Source: an archaeon (GTDB lineage Archaea > B1Sed10-29 > JAJSAI01). From it: DNA of 64,000 nt. Numbering within the stretch: the first letter of the stretch is position 1; each line of letters starts with the position of its first letter. Of this stretch, positions 24,598 to 33,199 are shown piece after piece. The stretch covers positions 29,346 through 93,345 of the forward strand of contig JAJSAI010000019.1 of NCBI GenBank assembly GCA_024274695.1, in the 5' to 3' direction. The position numbers were made by a program, and so were the translations under genes. Under the pieces are notes generated by a model. It saw nothing but the letters and a program-made list of their open reading frames with translations. It did not search any database and was not told where the DNA came from.

Positions 24598-24749
24598 ACG
24601 AGCATCACCGAGATGGAGAGTACTGCCAGCGAGATGAGCACTGCCGCGAGCTCCCATGGCTCGAAGAACGCTTCATAGCTCTCCGGAAGCACTCTGCCAA
24701 CATCCCTCTCCCCTCCGAGGTATACTGTGACCTTCTCTTTTCCGTTCAT
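24594..24749 (-). CDS. tiny membrane subunit in hydrogenase operon
   Basis: A 51-residue protein, VTVYLGGERDV in the N-terminal part, then one transmembrane helix (AAVLISLAVLSISVMLV). It starts in an ATGA overlap with the antiporter-like gene and ends in another with the small-subunit gene. The VYLGG segment followed by a helix resembles the C-terminal end of antiporter-like subunits of group 4 hydrogenases. One reading is that the large pump subunit has been split, leaving this as its tail. Identity as a real gene is supported mainly by the two precise overlaps. Confidence 0.65.
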   Translation of the reverse strand: MNGKEKVTVYLGGERDVGRVLPESYEAFFEPWELAAVLISLAVLSISVMLV

Positions 24750-25612
24750 GTCATCAGCCCCAGGATGGTCTCCTGCAGCCAGGGGAACACGCCTAAGAGT
24801 ATGACTGCTGCCGCCAGCGCGCCCGCGAACGCGAGGCGCGCTCTGTCTTCCTTTTTCCGTCTCCCCGGGCCTGCCAGCAGGTAGTACGCCACCTTGTAGT
24901 ACATTATGAACAGCATCATGGCAAGGAATATTCCAAGAAGTGTTATAAGCGGGTCCATCGCGAACCCTTTCGTGAAAAGAATCCACTCAGAGACGAAGAT
25001 GTTGAACCCGGGAAGTCCTGCCAGGGAAAGGCAGGCTATTACAGTGAACAGGTCCGCCCACCTGCTCACGAACCAGCTTCCCATAAGGTCGCTCAGCCTC
25101 TCCTTCCTACGCGCGACCATTCCAATTCCCAGGAACAAGAGGGATCCTGCGATCGTGTAGTCGAACACTTGTATCGTCTTCAAGAGGCCAGGGTCTGCTG
25201 ACGCGAACGCAACACTCAGATCAAGGGCCACGAAACCTATCTGCGCGAGGCTGCTTGCCGCCAGGAACCTGTACATCCGCGGCTCAAGGATACCGTACAC
25301 CGCAAGCCCTCCTATGCCGAGAGCGAACAGTATCGCGAGCTGCTTTGACCCTGGGAGCAGCCCGTGCTCGTAGTACCAGAGGAGAGAGCTTGACACCAGT
25401 ACAGCGGAGAGCATGTTAGCGTGCGCGAAAACAGAATAAGATCTTATTCTCGGGGACGCTATCACGATCCCCAGCGCCAGGACTCCTGCAGGAGAGTCCA
25501 TCAGGAGCAGGGCCGCAGCAGAAGAGGCGAGTATCACTACTGCCTCCTTTTTCCCGCGCGCCAGCAGGAGGCTTGCGACCGTGACCAGTCCTGTGAGGAA
25601 CGTCCAGAGCAT
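24746..25612 (-). CDS. short antiporter-like hydrogenase membrane subunit (EchA/NuoL-M-N type, divergent)
   Basis: A 288-residue multi-spanning protein, first gene of the hydrogenase operon. SLAQIGFVALDLS and GLPGFNIFVSEWILF mark it as a member of the NuoL/M/N/MrpD antiporter-like family. The usual size is 450-600 residues, so about a third is missing. Two normally charged ion-path positions look changed: the helix DYTIAGSLLFLGIGMV lacks the family lysine, and SEW stands where SKW is usual. It may be a reduced pump that still couples ion movement, or only an anchor. Confidence 0.8.
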   Translation of the reverse strand: MLWTFLTGLVTVASLLLARGKKEAVVILASSAAALLLMDSPAGVLALGIVIASPRIRSYSVFAHANMLSAVLVSSSLLWYYEHGLLPGSKQLAILFALGIGGLAVYGILEPRMYRFLAASSLAQIGFVALDLSVAFASADPGLLKTIQVFDYTIAGSLLFLGIGMVARRKERLSDLMGSWFVSRWADLFTVIACLSLAGLPGFNIFVSEWILFTKGFAMDPLITLLGIFLAMMLFIMYYKVAYYLLAGPGRRKKEDRARLAFAGALAAAVILLGVFPWLQETILGLMT

Positions 25613-25664
25613 GCTATAAGAGGAAGGGCAGGCTGGTTAATAATGCTTTAGGGTTTTTCTGGTC

Positions 25665-26948
25665 TCACGGGTAGTACCTGTTCACGGTCCTTGGGAAGGG
25701 CACTACGTCACGAATGTGGGGCAGGTCCAGAATCCACTTCAGTGTTCTCTCGGTCCCTAGCCCGAAGCCAGAGTGGGGCACTGACCCGTACCTCCTGAGG
25801 TCAACGTACCACTCGTACGCTTTCGGGTCAAGCCCGAACTCTTTTATCTTTTTCTCCAAAAGGTCCTTATCCCATATCCTCTCACTGCCTCCTATTATCT
25901 CCCCGTGCCCCTTCGGGGCCAGCATGTCCGCTGCCTTTACCTTGCCAGGATTCTTCTCGTCAGGCTGCATGTAGAATGCCTTCATGTCCTCTGGGAACGA
26001 GTGAATGAACAGGGGCTTGTCCAGGTCTTTGGTCAAGGCTTCTTCGTGTGGTGCTCCGGGGTCGTCCCCGTACTCTATGTCAAACCCTTTCTTCTGAAGC
26101 TCTTCTATGGCCTCGTCGTAGGACATTCTCGGGAAGGGAGGCTCGACCTTCTTTAGATCAGCAGGATCCCTGCCGAAGTACTCGAGCAGCGCTTTCTCGT
26201 TCTCCGCCATCTTCTGGCAAACGTAGGAGATCATTCTCTCCTGGAAGTCCATGTTCTTCTCCTGGTCCCACCACGCCATTTCAGCCTCAAGATGCCAGTA
26301 CTCTGTCAGGTGTTTGGAAGTGTGGCTCTTTTCTGCCCTGAAGCTGGGCGTCAGGGAGTACACTTTTTCCAGGGAGAATATGAGCGCTTCCAGGTAAAGC
26401 TGGGCGCTCTGTGACAAGTAAACCTTTTTCCCGAAGTAGGGGACTTCGAAAAGGGTAGCACCTCCTTCCGCTCCCGCGACAGTGAATATGGGTGGGAACA
26501 CCTCATGGAACCCTTCCTTTTCGAAGAACTCCCTGAAGTACTTCATCATCTTCTCCCTGGCTATCATCGCCCTTGTGATCTTCTGGGCCCTCACGCTCAA
26601 GTGCCGCACGTCCATCAAGAACTCGGTGGACTGGTCCTTTGTTATCACGAAAGGCTCTCTGTTGCACACTACCTCAAGCTTCTCTGCTTTCAGCTCCGCG
26701 CCCCCAGGAGCCCTCTCGTCAGGCCTGACCTCTCCTTCTATTATCACGCTCGATTCTATGTACAGGTCAGACGCCTTCTGGAAGTCCGGGTTATCAGGCT
26801 TGAAAACGCACTGTATCACTCCTGTGGAGTCCCTTAGCAGCACGAACACCGCGTTCTTGGTGACCCTGTGCCTGTACACCCATCCCCTTAGCCTGAACCC
26901 GCCCTGCTTTTTTTCAAGGGCCTCCTGGACGCTGGCGAAGGATTCCAT
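25665..26948 (-). CDS. asnS: asparaginyl-tRNA synthetase
   Basis: A 427-residue class II aminoacyl-tRNA synthetase. The N-terminal OB-fold anticodon-binding domain (about 1-105) includes FRLRGWVYRHRVTKNAVFVL. The catalytic domain has motif 2 at FRAEKSHTSKHLTEYWHLE and motif 3 at GFGLGTERTLKWILD. EIIGGSERIWD and WYVDLRRYGSVPHSG favour AsnRS over the closely related AspRS. It charges tRNA-Asn directly, so the cell would not depend on the transamidation route for asparagine. Confidence 0.88.
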   Translation of the reverse strand: MESFASVQEALEKKQGGFRLRGWVYRHRVTKNAVFVLLRDSTGVIQCVFKPDNPDFQKASDLYIESSVIIEGEVRPDERAPGGAELKAEKLEVVCNREPFVITKDQSTEFLMDVRHLSVRAQKITRAMIAREKMMKYFREFFEKEGFHEVFPPIFTVAGAEGGATLFEVPYFGKKVYLSQSAQLYLEALIFSLEKVYSLTPSFRAEKSHTSKHLTEYWHLEAEMAWWDQEKNMDFQERMISYVCQKMAENEKALLEYFGRDPADLKKVEPPFPRMSYDEAIEELQKKGFDIEYGDDPGAPHEEALTKDLDKPLFIHSFPEDMKAFYMQPDEKNPGKVKAADMLAPKGHGEIIGGSERIWDKDLLEKKIKEFGLDPKAYEWYVDLRRYGSVPHSGFGLGTERTLKWILDLPHIRDVVPFPRTVNRYYP

Positions 26949-26990
26949 GGATCATTATACCCTGTCACGTTTTAAAACACTTGCCTGTTC

Positions 26991-27272
26991 CTACCACACC
27001 TGCGCGCTCGGGGGGAACACGAGGCCAGCCAGAACGCTCGCCAGCACAATAACCCTGAGAACCAGCCTAAGCTTTTTACCTATTCTCGCAGGACTCTCTT
27101 GGGTTCTTGCGCTCAAGAGTTCGTCGAACTCTATGACTGCTATCATGACCGGGTACACTATCCTCTGGAACCCGAGAATCCAGTCCCCCACGGTCCTCGT
27201 CCCGAGCAGCATGCTCCCGAGGATAACGCTTGGGATGACTGAGAACAGGAGAACAAGCACCCCGGTTACCAC
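26991..27272 (-). CDS. small membrane protein of unknown function
   Basis: A 93-residue hydrophobic protein with two or three transmembrane segments (LVLLFSVIPSVILGSMLLG, VYPVMIAVIEF, VLRVIVLASVLAGLVF) and a basic loop between the last two (RTQESPARIGKKLR). It overlaps the 135-residue membrane protein upstream by seven bases, so the two are probably made together. No family recognised. The neighbouring genes are AsnRS and aCPSF1, which give no hint. Confidence 0.55.
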   Translation of the reverse strand: MVTGVLVLLFSVIPSVILGSMLLGTRTVGDWILGFQRIVYPVMIAVIEFDELLSARTQESPARIGKKLRLVLRVIVLASVLAGLVFPPSAQVW

Positions 27273-27673
27273 CAGGCTCTTAAGGTCCCTCGCCAGGGTT
27301 TCACGTTCTTCTCGGCCAGCACGCTGGCCTGGTCCACAGCCAGGTACACGATCCCCAGGGAAGTGCCGATGCTAAACCCCAGCGTTCTCGGGACGAAGGT
27401 AAAGAAAAGCTCGGGCCCGAAGAGGAAAAGGGTGAACACCGTGTTAAGGTAGGAGAAGATCTTCAAAAGGCCCGCTGGATCAGGCCTGCTGCCGTTAGCG
27501 TACCAGTCCAGGGCCTTCAGCCCTGCCGCGATAACACCGCAAGCCATGAGGCCCGTGTAGTAGAATCCTGTGATCCAGTAGACGCGCGATGAATGCTTTA
27601 CTAGTTCGGCCAGCCCGACGAGAAGGGTGTTCCAAGCCAGTAACAGCAGAACCCTTTCAGCCCTCGTGTTCAT
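27266..27673 (-). CDS. membrane protein of unknown function
   Basis: A 135-residue protein with about four transmembrane segments (LLLLAWNTLLVGLAELV, TGFYYTGLMACGVIAAGL, IFSYLNTVFTLFLFGPELFF, GTSLGIVYLAVDQA). It lies six bases after the aCPSF1 stop on the same strand and overlaps the next small membrane gene. No family recognised. The two may form one membrane complex. Confidence 0.6.
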   Translation of the reverse strand: MNTRAERVLLLLAWNTLLVGLAELVKHSSRVYWITGFYYTGLMACGVIAAGLKALDWYANGSRPDPAGLLKIFSYLNTVFTLFLFGPELFFTFVPRTLGFSIGTSLGIVYLAVDQASVLAEKNVKPWRGTLRAWW

Positions 27674-27679
27674 CCAGCA

Positions 27680-29572
27680 TTACCTTAGCCTGATGCTGTC
27701 AAGGTTCCTCGGGCTCATGGTTTCTACCCTGAACTTGTACCCGATGCTCCTCGCGAGGTTAAGGCACTTTGATTCTTCCCCGTGGACGGTCAGGACCCTT
27801 TCAGGCTTGGGGGTGAGTTTCTTGTAGAACCCGAGCAGCTGGTTATAGTCCGCGTGGCCTGAGAGCCCGTCTATTGTTTCTATCCTCATGTTTATCTTGT
27901 ACTGTTTCAGCCTGCCGTTGTCCTCCAGCGCGACTTCTCTCGCTCCCCTTTGGATTTTCCTTCCAAGGCTTCCTTCCGCCTGGTATCCTGCGAACATGAG
28001 CGTGTTCCTCTCGTCCTCGGCAAGGTGCTTGAAGTATTCTATCACCGGGCCTCCTGACATCATTCCAGCAGGAGAGAGTATGATCGCTCTTCCCTCGTCT
28101 ATTATGCTCTGTCTCTTCTTGGGGTCAACGTTCTGGAATACCGGAGAATCGAAAGGAGAGTCATCGTGCAGTATCCTCCTCTTGACGCTCTTTTTCAGGT
28201 ACTCCGGGTACGCTGAGTGTATGGCGCTGGCTTCTTTTATCATCCCGTCAAGGTATACTGGGATGTCCCAGTCGTTCTCCCGGGATGCCTTTTCTATTAT
28301 CAGCATTATCTCCTGCGCTCTTTCCACGGCAAAGCTGGGTATGAGGACGATGCCGTTCTTTTCTATTGTTTCCTTTACTATGTCAAGCATTTTCTTTTCT
28401 GCCACGTACCTTGGAGGGTGAACGTCCTTGTTACCCCCTCCGTACGTTGATTCTATTATCAGGGTTTCTATCCTCGGGTAGCTTACGTCAGCAGGGTCAA
28501 GGAGTTCGGTGTACCCGAACTTCATGTCACCAGTGTACACGAGGTTGTGTGCGCCTTCTCCGACGTGCAGGTGGATTATGCTTGACCCGAGTATGTGTCC
28601 TGCGTTGTGCAGGGTGAGCCTTATGTCAGGGGCGATGTCCGTGACCTCCCCGTACTCTCTCGGGATGCAGTATTTTATCTCTTTTTTTATCTCCTTCTGC
28701 GAGTACGGAGCCTCTTCAGCGTTCCGGTACGCTATGTTAACGTAGTCTTTCTGGAGCAGGGCCATCACGTCCCTAGTTGCTGGAGTGCAGTACACTGGTC
28801 CCTTGTACCCGTACTGGAACAAGTAGGGCAGGAACCCTGAGTGGTCAAGGTGGCCGTGAGAGATTATCACGGCGTCAAGCTCGTCCAGGGAAAAGTCTAC
28901 GGAGCTCATGTAAGGGAATGCTCTCTTGGGGTCGCTGGTGGCCACGTTCACGCCGCAGTCCAGCAGGACCTTGCTCTCAGGAGTTTCCAGCAAGAAGCAG
29001 CTTCTCCCAACTTCTCTTGCTCCTCCCAGTGCCGTGAGCCTTATCCACTCTGTCTTCTTCCCCTCGCGGTAGATGTTCTTCCCAACATTCTTCAGGAACT
29101 TTTTGATGTCCTTGCTCTCCTTGATGAGCGTGTTCCTTATTCCTTCCATCATGTCTGACTTTGCGGTGGGCACTCTCCAGAGTCTCGGGCTCCAGCCTGT
29201 TTCCTTTGTTATCTGCTTGAGCGTGGACCCTCTGGGGCCTATAACGAGCCCAAGCTTTTTGGCTTCTATCACGACCTCGTGGAACTCTGGCCTGAAGCTG
29301 ATCCTGGTTATCTCTGCTTCGGGGGGAACGATTTCTCTTATCTTCTTTTCAGCCTTTTCAGGGTCTGCCAGAAGGCCTGCTGACGCCCTTAGTATAAAGT
29401 GCTTTTTGAGCTTGCTCGCAAGGCCCCTTATTATGCTCTCGTCGTTCATGAACTCTTCTATCTTGCTCGTATAGAGCACTATCTCCGGGCCTTCCACTTC
29501 TACCTTGTCCACCAGGCTCTTGTCAGGCAGACTTTCAAGTACCCTTTTCTCTATTTCCTTCGCAAAATCCAC
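27680..29572 (-). CDS. aCPSF1 (FttA) transcription termination ribonuclease
   Basis: A 630-residue archaeal CPSF1, the ribonuclease that ends transcription by cutting nascent RNA, also called FttA. Residues 1-145 hold the two KH-type domains, with the RNA loop GPRGSTLKQI at 112-121. The metallo-beta-lactamase core has SHGHLDHSG (His239, His241, Asp243, His244). The beta-CASP part has STYGGG, VLIPSFAVERAQEIM, and LSPAGMMSGG. The C-terminus has the family's SGHADYNQLLGF and VHGEESKC. Length and domain order match complete members. The proteasome beta gene lies directly upstream on the same strand. Confidence 0.97.
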   Translation of the reverse strand: MDFAKEIEKRVLESLPDKSLVDKVEVEGPEIVLYTSKIEEFMNDESIIRGLASKLKKHFILRASAGLLADPEKAEKKIREIVPPEAEITRISFRPEFHEVVIEAKKLGLVIGPRGSTLKQITKETGWSPRLWRVPTAKSDMMEGIRNTLIKESKDIKKFLKNVGKNIYREGKKTEWIRLTALGGAREVGRSCFLLETPESKVLLDCGVNVATSDPKRAFPYMSSVDFSLDELDAVIISHGHLDHSGFLPYLFQYGYKGPVYCTPATRDVMALLQKDYVNIAYRNAEEAPYSQKEIKKEIKYCIPREYGEVTDIAPDIRLTLHNAGHILGSSIIHLHVGEGAHNLVYTGDMKFGYTELLDPADVSYPRIETLIIESTYGGGNKDVHPPRYVAEKKMLDIVKETIEKNGIVLIPSFAVERAQEIMLIIEKASRENDWDIPVYLDGMIKEASAIHSAYPEYLKKSVKRRILHDDSPFDSPVFQNVDPKKRQSIIDEGRAIILSPAGMMSGGPVIEYFKHLAEDERNTLMFAGYQAEGSLGRKIQRGAREVALEDNGRLKQYKINMRIETIDGLSGHADYNQLLGFYKKLTPKPERVLTVHGEESKCLNLARSIGYKFRVETMSPRNLDSIRLR

Positions 29573-29582
29573 GGTTTCCTCC

Positions 29583-30203
29583 TCACAAGAGTTTTTCTAT
29601 CTCGTGCTTTGTGAGCTTCCTGAACCCTTTCTCGTCTATCACGGCAATGTTTATTCCTTCTCCTGAAGCTGAGTCCCTTTGCATGGCAGCCCAGACAGCC
29701 TTGGCTGCTACTGGAAGAGCTTCCTTCACGGTGTACGTTTTCTTGTCCCTCAGCTTTTCTTCCAGCACACCGTAGGCCACAGGAGAACCTGAGCCGGTGC
29801 TCATGAAGCCTGCGGACATTTTCCCGCCCGCAGCATCAATCTCGTACAAGGCGGGCCCGTTGTCATCATATCCGCCCATTAGTATCTCTACCCAGTAAGG
29901 GAAGTACTTTGACTCCTGCAGTATGTTCGCGAGAAGCGTTGACGCTGCCTCCACGGAGATCCTTTTTCTCTTCTGCTTCTCGTAGAGAGAGCAGTTAACT
30001 GACATTATCCTTGCGAGACTCTGGTTGTCTCCCACAAGCCCTGCTGTTGTTATCGCGATGTGGGGCTGGATGGGCAGGATCTTTTCAACTTCCTTGTTTG
30101 CTATGAAGTGTCCCATGGTTGCTCTCATGTCAGCGGCGAGTATAACCCCGTCACTGCACTTTATTCCAACTGTAGTAGTACCAGTCTTGATTGAATCGCG
30201 CAT
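29583..30203 (-). CDS. psmB: proteasome beta subunit
   Basis: A 206-residue proteasome beta subunit. The short propeptide MRDSIKTG is followed by TTTVG, where self-cleavage exposes the catalytic threonine. DGVILAADMRATMG and the GSGSPVAYGVLE block carry the other active-site residues. ATG 30203 is chosen because AGGTGG lies about six bases upstream; an in-frame GTG at 30212 falls inside that ribosome-binding site. A TATA-like tttaaata at about 30270 implies a leader of about 45 bases, so this gene is not leaderless. Confidence 0.95.
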   Translation of the reverse strand: MRDSIKTGTTTVGIKCSDGVILAADMRATMGHFIANKEVEKILPIQPHIAITTAGLVGDNQSLARIMSVNCSLYEKQKRKRISVEAASTLLANILQESKYFPYWVEILMGGYDDNGPALYEIDAAGGKMSAGFMSTGSGSPVAYGVLEEKLRDKKTYTVKEALPVAAKAVWAAMQRDSASGEGINIAVIDEKGFRKLTKHEIEKLL

Positions 30204-30328
30204 GAAATCCACCTAAAAATTTGGTGTTGTCTCTTGGGTGAGCTCTAACAGTTTTCCTGCAGTGAGTATTTAAAGGTTATGGTTTTGAGGGGTTTACGGT
30301 TATTGCCGTGGTCCTGTTCCCGCGCGCT

Positions 30329-30976
30329 TTAGTACTCTTCCACTATCCTGACCTTCTTTTTCTTCAAGTGCTTTTTGACGAGCTCCGCGAACAGCGCCTT
30401 TCTCACGTCAAGACTTCCAAGCTTTCTTGCTTCTTCTGGAAGGGTTATCTCCAGCACATCTCCCTCAATCTTCCAGCTTGGCTTGACTCCCGGAAACGCG
30501 AGCTCTGCCATTATCTTGACCTTATCGTCGTCGGTCTCAGCCTTTTCAACCACCTTGACCCAGTACTCAACCTCTTTTCCAGCCAGCTCGTGGTTGAAGT
30601 CTATCTGGACCCTACCGCTTGACACGCTGAGCACTCTCGCCCTTCTTCCCTCTACTTCCACAGGCATTCCTGGGACGGGAGTGATATTGTTCTTTTTGAA
30701 AACACTCTCCGGCACGACTGTTATCAGGCTAGGATCTCTCTTGCCGAACGCTTTCTCAGGAGGAATCTTAACAGTCTTCTCCTCTCCCTTTTTCATTCCC
30801 TTCAAAGCCTCTTCAAGCCCAGGGATAACCTGCCCGTCGCCGACGATTACAGGGAGAGGCTCGTACTTTATCTTGTCAGAGTAGATGTTCTCCTTTTTCG
30901 CGACCTCTGCTATTGTCGTGTCGAACACTTTTCCATCCGCTTTTGCGGTAAAGTCTATTTTTACAAATTCTGCCAT
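30329..30976 (-). CDS. FKBP-type peptidyl-prolyl isomerase (SlyD-like)
   Basis: A 215-residue prolyl isomerase/chaperone. The FKBP core is split by an inserted-flap (IF) chaperone domain as in SlyD: FTAKADGKVFDTT and GLEEALKGMKKGEEKTV in the core, VPGMPVEVEGRRARVLSVS and DFNHELAGK in the flap and the return to the core. An extra C-terminal domain of about 70 residues (WKIEGDVLEITLP) is common in archaeal long FKBPs. The start has GGAGG 10 bases upstream. It assists folding in the cytoplasm. Confidence 0.92.
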   Translation of the reverse strand: MAEFVKIDFTAKADGKVFDTTIAEVAKKENIYSDKIKYEPLPVIVGDGQVIPGLEEALKGMKKGEEKTVKIPPEKAFGKRDPSLITVVPESVFKKNNITPVPGMPVEVEGRRARVLSVSSGRVQIDFNHELAGKEVEYWVKVVEKAETDDDKVKIMAELAFPGVKPSWKIEGDVLEITLPEEARKLGSLDVRKALFAELVKKHLKKKKVRIVEEY

Positions 30977-31054
30977 GCTTGCAACCTCCGAAACGAATTT
31001 AATAAGCTTTCTTGTATAACCTTCCTATCCTCACGTTTAAAAGGGTGTTGTTTG

Positions 31055-32179
31055 ATGAAGACGGAGACAAAAATTCTGATACTCGCGCTCGTGCTCACCC
31101 TCTCAGCGGGTCCTCTTGCCTGGGTGTTCAGCTCGCCCGCAGTGAAGCAGCTTCCTCCAGTAAGCCCTGAGAAGGAGCACGGGGTGTCCAGTCTTGTGTC
31201 CTCGGTGAGCTTTGTTGTTCCCGCGAACATAACCCGTGCCGGGGACACTCTCGTGGTCTCGGGAAAATCACTGTTCGCCATGAAGGACACGGCAGAAGAG
31301 CTCGCCTGCGGTGTTGCTAAAGAGTACAACATCTCACAGGACAACTGCGAGGTGCTGATGGCCTTGAACCCTGACGGGCCGGGATACGTGTACACGGTCC
31401 AGGTTTCAGGGGTTAATGACAGCATAAGAAAAGAGCTCGGTTTCAGGATAGTTTACAGGCTCAGGAGAGCGGGAGTTTTCGGCTCGGCGGTCGTGCCCCC
31501 CGTGTTCTCGGCGGTAGTCAGCCTGCCTGACACGATAGTCCTTCCTGATAACACCACGCTGAACAACTCAAAGCACATGGCCCTGTCAGGAGTGCCTGTG
31601 GTGTACTCTAGCAGGACCAACGAGACAGTGCTACTGAACTGCACCGCGGCGGTTATAAGGAACAAGATACTCTCCCTCTCCGCGTGCAGGGACGTGAGAG
31701 CAGTTCCGGACGACAGGTTCATGGGACTGTCCCCCTTTGACCTCATGATAACCCCCCTGAAGTACTCTGAAGAGAACATTACCGTCGTGGCACAGAACGA
31801 GACCAGGATCACAGCATCCTTTGACCCGTCACTTAACATAACAGAGGAACAGGTGAAAAGCGCGCTGAACTGGACGAACGTTTACTCCGTGGCTATAGGG
31901 AACGGGTCCATGTCACTGCTCATAGCGCCTCTTGCCAATGTCTCCAGGGCAAGATCATCCCTGCAGGCCCTCGGTGCGTCGGTTGACTCGGTGGAGTGGA
32001 ACACCAAGTTCCTGCTGGACAAGCCCAAGATTACTTTGGACGGGAAGGAGTACCTGCTCCTGATAAACTTTTTCCAGGAATGGGTTAACGAGTCCCTTTC
32101 TCCTGGAACCGTCCTAGAAAAAAGGCTGGAGTTCAGCACCAAGTACGGGGAGATAATAGGCGTTGGGCTCGCTAGCTAA
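31055..32179 (+). CDS. secreted or anchored glycoprotein of unknown function
   Basis: An unrecognised 374-residue protein. Residues 5-25 are a signal peptide or N-terminal anchor. Fourteen N-x-S/T sequons follow (for example NIT, NIS, NTT, NET, NWT, NGS, NVS, NES), far more than expected by chance, so it is probably exported and heavily N-glycosylated. The fold looks beta-alpha-beta with two similar halves around TAEELACGVAKEYNI and TEEQVKSALNWTNVYS, possibly duplicated modules. GGTG lies six to seven bases before the ATG. The 3' end overlaps NAC on the other strand by eight bases. Confidence 0.65.
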   Translation: MKTETKILILALVLTLSAGPLAWVFSSPAVKQLPPVSPEKEHGVSSLVSSVSFVVPANITRAGDTLVVSGKSLFAMKDTAEELACGVAKEYNISQDNCEVLMALNPDGPGYVYTVQVSGVNDSIRKELGFRIVYRLRRAGVFGSAVVPPVFSAVVSLPDTIVLPDNTTLNNSKHMALSGVPVVYSSRTNETVLLNCTAAVIRNKILSLSACRDVRAVPDDRFMGLSPFDLMITPLKYSEENITVVAQNETRITASFDPSLNITEEQVKSALNWTNVYSVAIGNGSMSLLIAPLANVSRARSSLQALGASVDSVEWNTKFLLDKPKITLDGKEYLLLINFFQEWVNESLSPGTVLEKRLEFSTKYGEIIGVGLAS

Positions 32180-32495
32180 GCCGGAGTATCGCCTCTGCAA
32201 TGTCCCCTCCGGTTTCACGCAGCGCTTTTTCAGCCTCTTCTGCTGTTCTCCCTGTCTTTTCTGCCACGAGCTTCACGTCATCCTCAGAGAACGGTTTAAG
32301 CTCCTCCTCAACCGCGTTACCCATAACCTGCCAGGTCTTCTGGCCCTGCGCCTCGATAAGAAGCACCTGAGGATTCGTTATCCTGATTATCTTGTCTGAT
32401 GACTTGATTATCACCTCGTCCGCCGGGACGGGAGACTGTTTTATTCCAAGCTGCTTCATCATCTTTTCCATCATCTTCGGATTCATTCCCATCAT
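32172..32495 (-). CDS. nac: nascent polypeptide-associated complex protein (archaeal NAC)
   Basis: A 107-residue homologue of NAC-alpha, the ribosome-bound chaperone that meets new chains. The N-terminus is methionine-rich (MMGMNPKMMEKMMKQLG), the NAC barrel includes DKIIRITNPQVLLIE and KTWQVMG, and the C-terminus is a UBA domain (EKTGRTAEEAEKALRETGGD). Archaeal NAC forms homodimers. A TATA-like gctttaaaac lies about 25 bases upstream on this strand. The divergent neighbour at 32570 has its own TATA. Confidence 0.94.
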   Translation of the reverse strand: MMGMNPKMMEKMMKQLGIKQSPVPADEVIIKSSDKIIRITNPQVLLIEAQGQKTWQVMGNAVEEELKPFSEDDVKLVAEKTGRTAEEAEKALRETGGDIAEAILRLS

Positions 32496-32569
32496 GAACC
32501 TTCTTCTAAACGTTCTGTTTTAAAGCACTTGTCGTTACTTTTTTAACCGCCTGCTGCCTAACCTTCCAC

Positions 32570-33199
32570 ATGATAGTTATCGGTAACCTGAAGGCTTACG
32601 AGAAGGTGTTTCAAGGGACTGACGTTGACAGCGCTGTGCTTGAGGCAATAAGGGAATACGTTTCCTCAGGAGGTGTGATCAAGCTTGAGAGTGTTACCCC
32701 CATGAAAATCGCGTACCCCAGCAGGAACAGGCTCAAGGCCCAGCTTGACGAGGTCAGGGCAAAAAAGAGGAAGATCACAGAGGAAATGAGGAACCTGCGC
32801 AGAAAACAGGAGAAAGGAAAGAAAGCCCTCCGGAAAATAAAGGTTATCGCAGACCCCTTGTATTGGAAGCACAGGATAAAACTGCTCGCCGATCCAGGAT
32901 ACCGGAAAGCGTACGAGACCGTTGAAATGCCGGTAGCGGCCATGACAGACCCTAAGCACAGGAAAATGGTGGAGATGTTTGTCACGAACCCAGAGTACCG
33001 CGAGAGGCTGGTGGAGGCCAGGACATCTGTCATAGGAAGGTCCAGGGGTTCCATAAGAGAGAGTGTGGAAAAGTCGGACAAGTTCAAGGAAGAAGTGATA
33101 AGCGAGAGGCTCGGCAAGCTAGAGAAGGAACTTGAAAAGTACGAGCGGAGGGAGAAGGCCCTCAACACACTGCTACAGTTTTCAAGCAAGGTTTTCTAA
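32570..33199 (+). CDS. basic coiled-coil protein with repeated DP motifs
   Basis: An unrecognised 209-residue, very basic protein. The middle has a coiled coil (RAKKRKITEEMRNLRRKQEK). It is followed by four copies of a short helical unit beginning with an acidic-or-amide residue and proline: ADPLYWKHRIKLL, ADPGYRKAYETV, TDPKHRKMVEMF, TNPEYRERLVEA. The C-terminus is a second coiled coil. Such DP/NP units resemble the STI1-type repeats of chaperone adaptors. It is divergent from the NAC gene, which makes a ribosome or chaperone connection possible but unproven. Leaderless start suggested by TATA at about 32540-32548. Confidence 0.6.
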   Translation: MIVIGNLKAYEKVFQGTDVDSAVLEAIREYVSSGGVIKLESVTPMKIAYPSRNRLKAQLDEVRAKKRKITEEMRNLRRKQEKGKKALRKIKVIADPLYWKHRIKLLADPGYRKAYETVEMPVAAMTDPKHRKMVEMFVTNPEYRERLVEARTSVIGRSRGSIRESVEKSDKFKEEVISERLGKLEKELEKYERREKALNTLLQFSSKVF

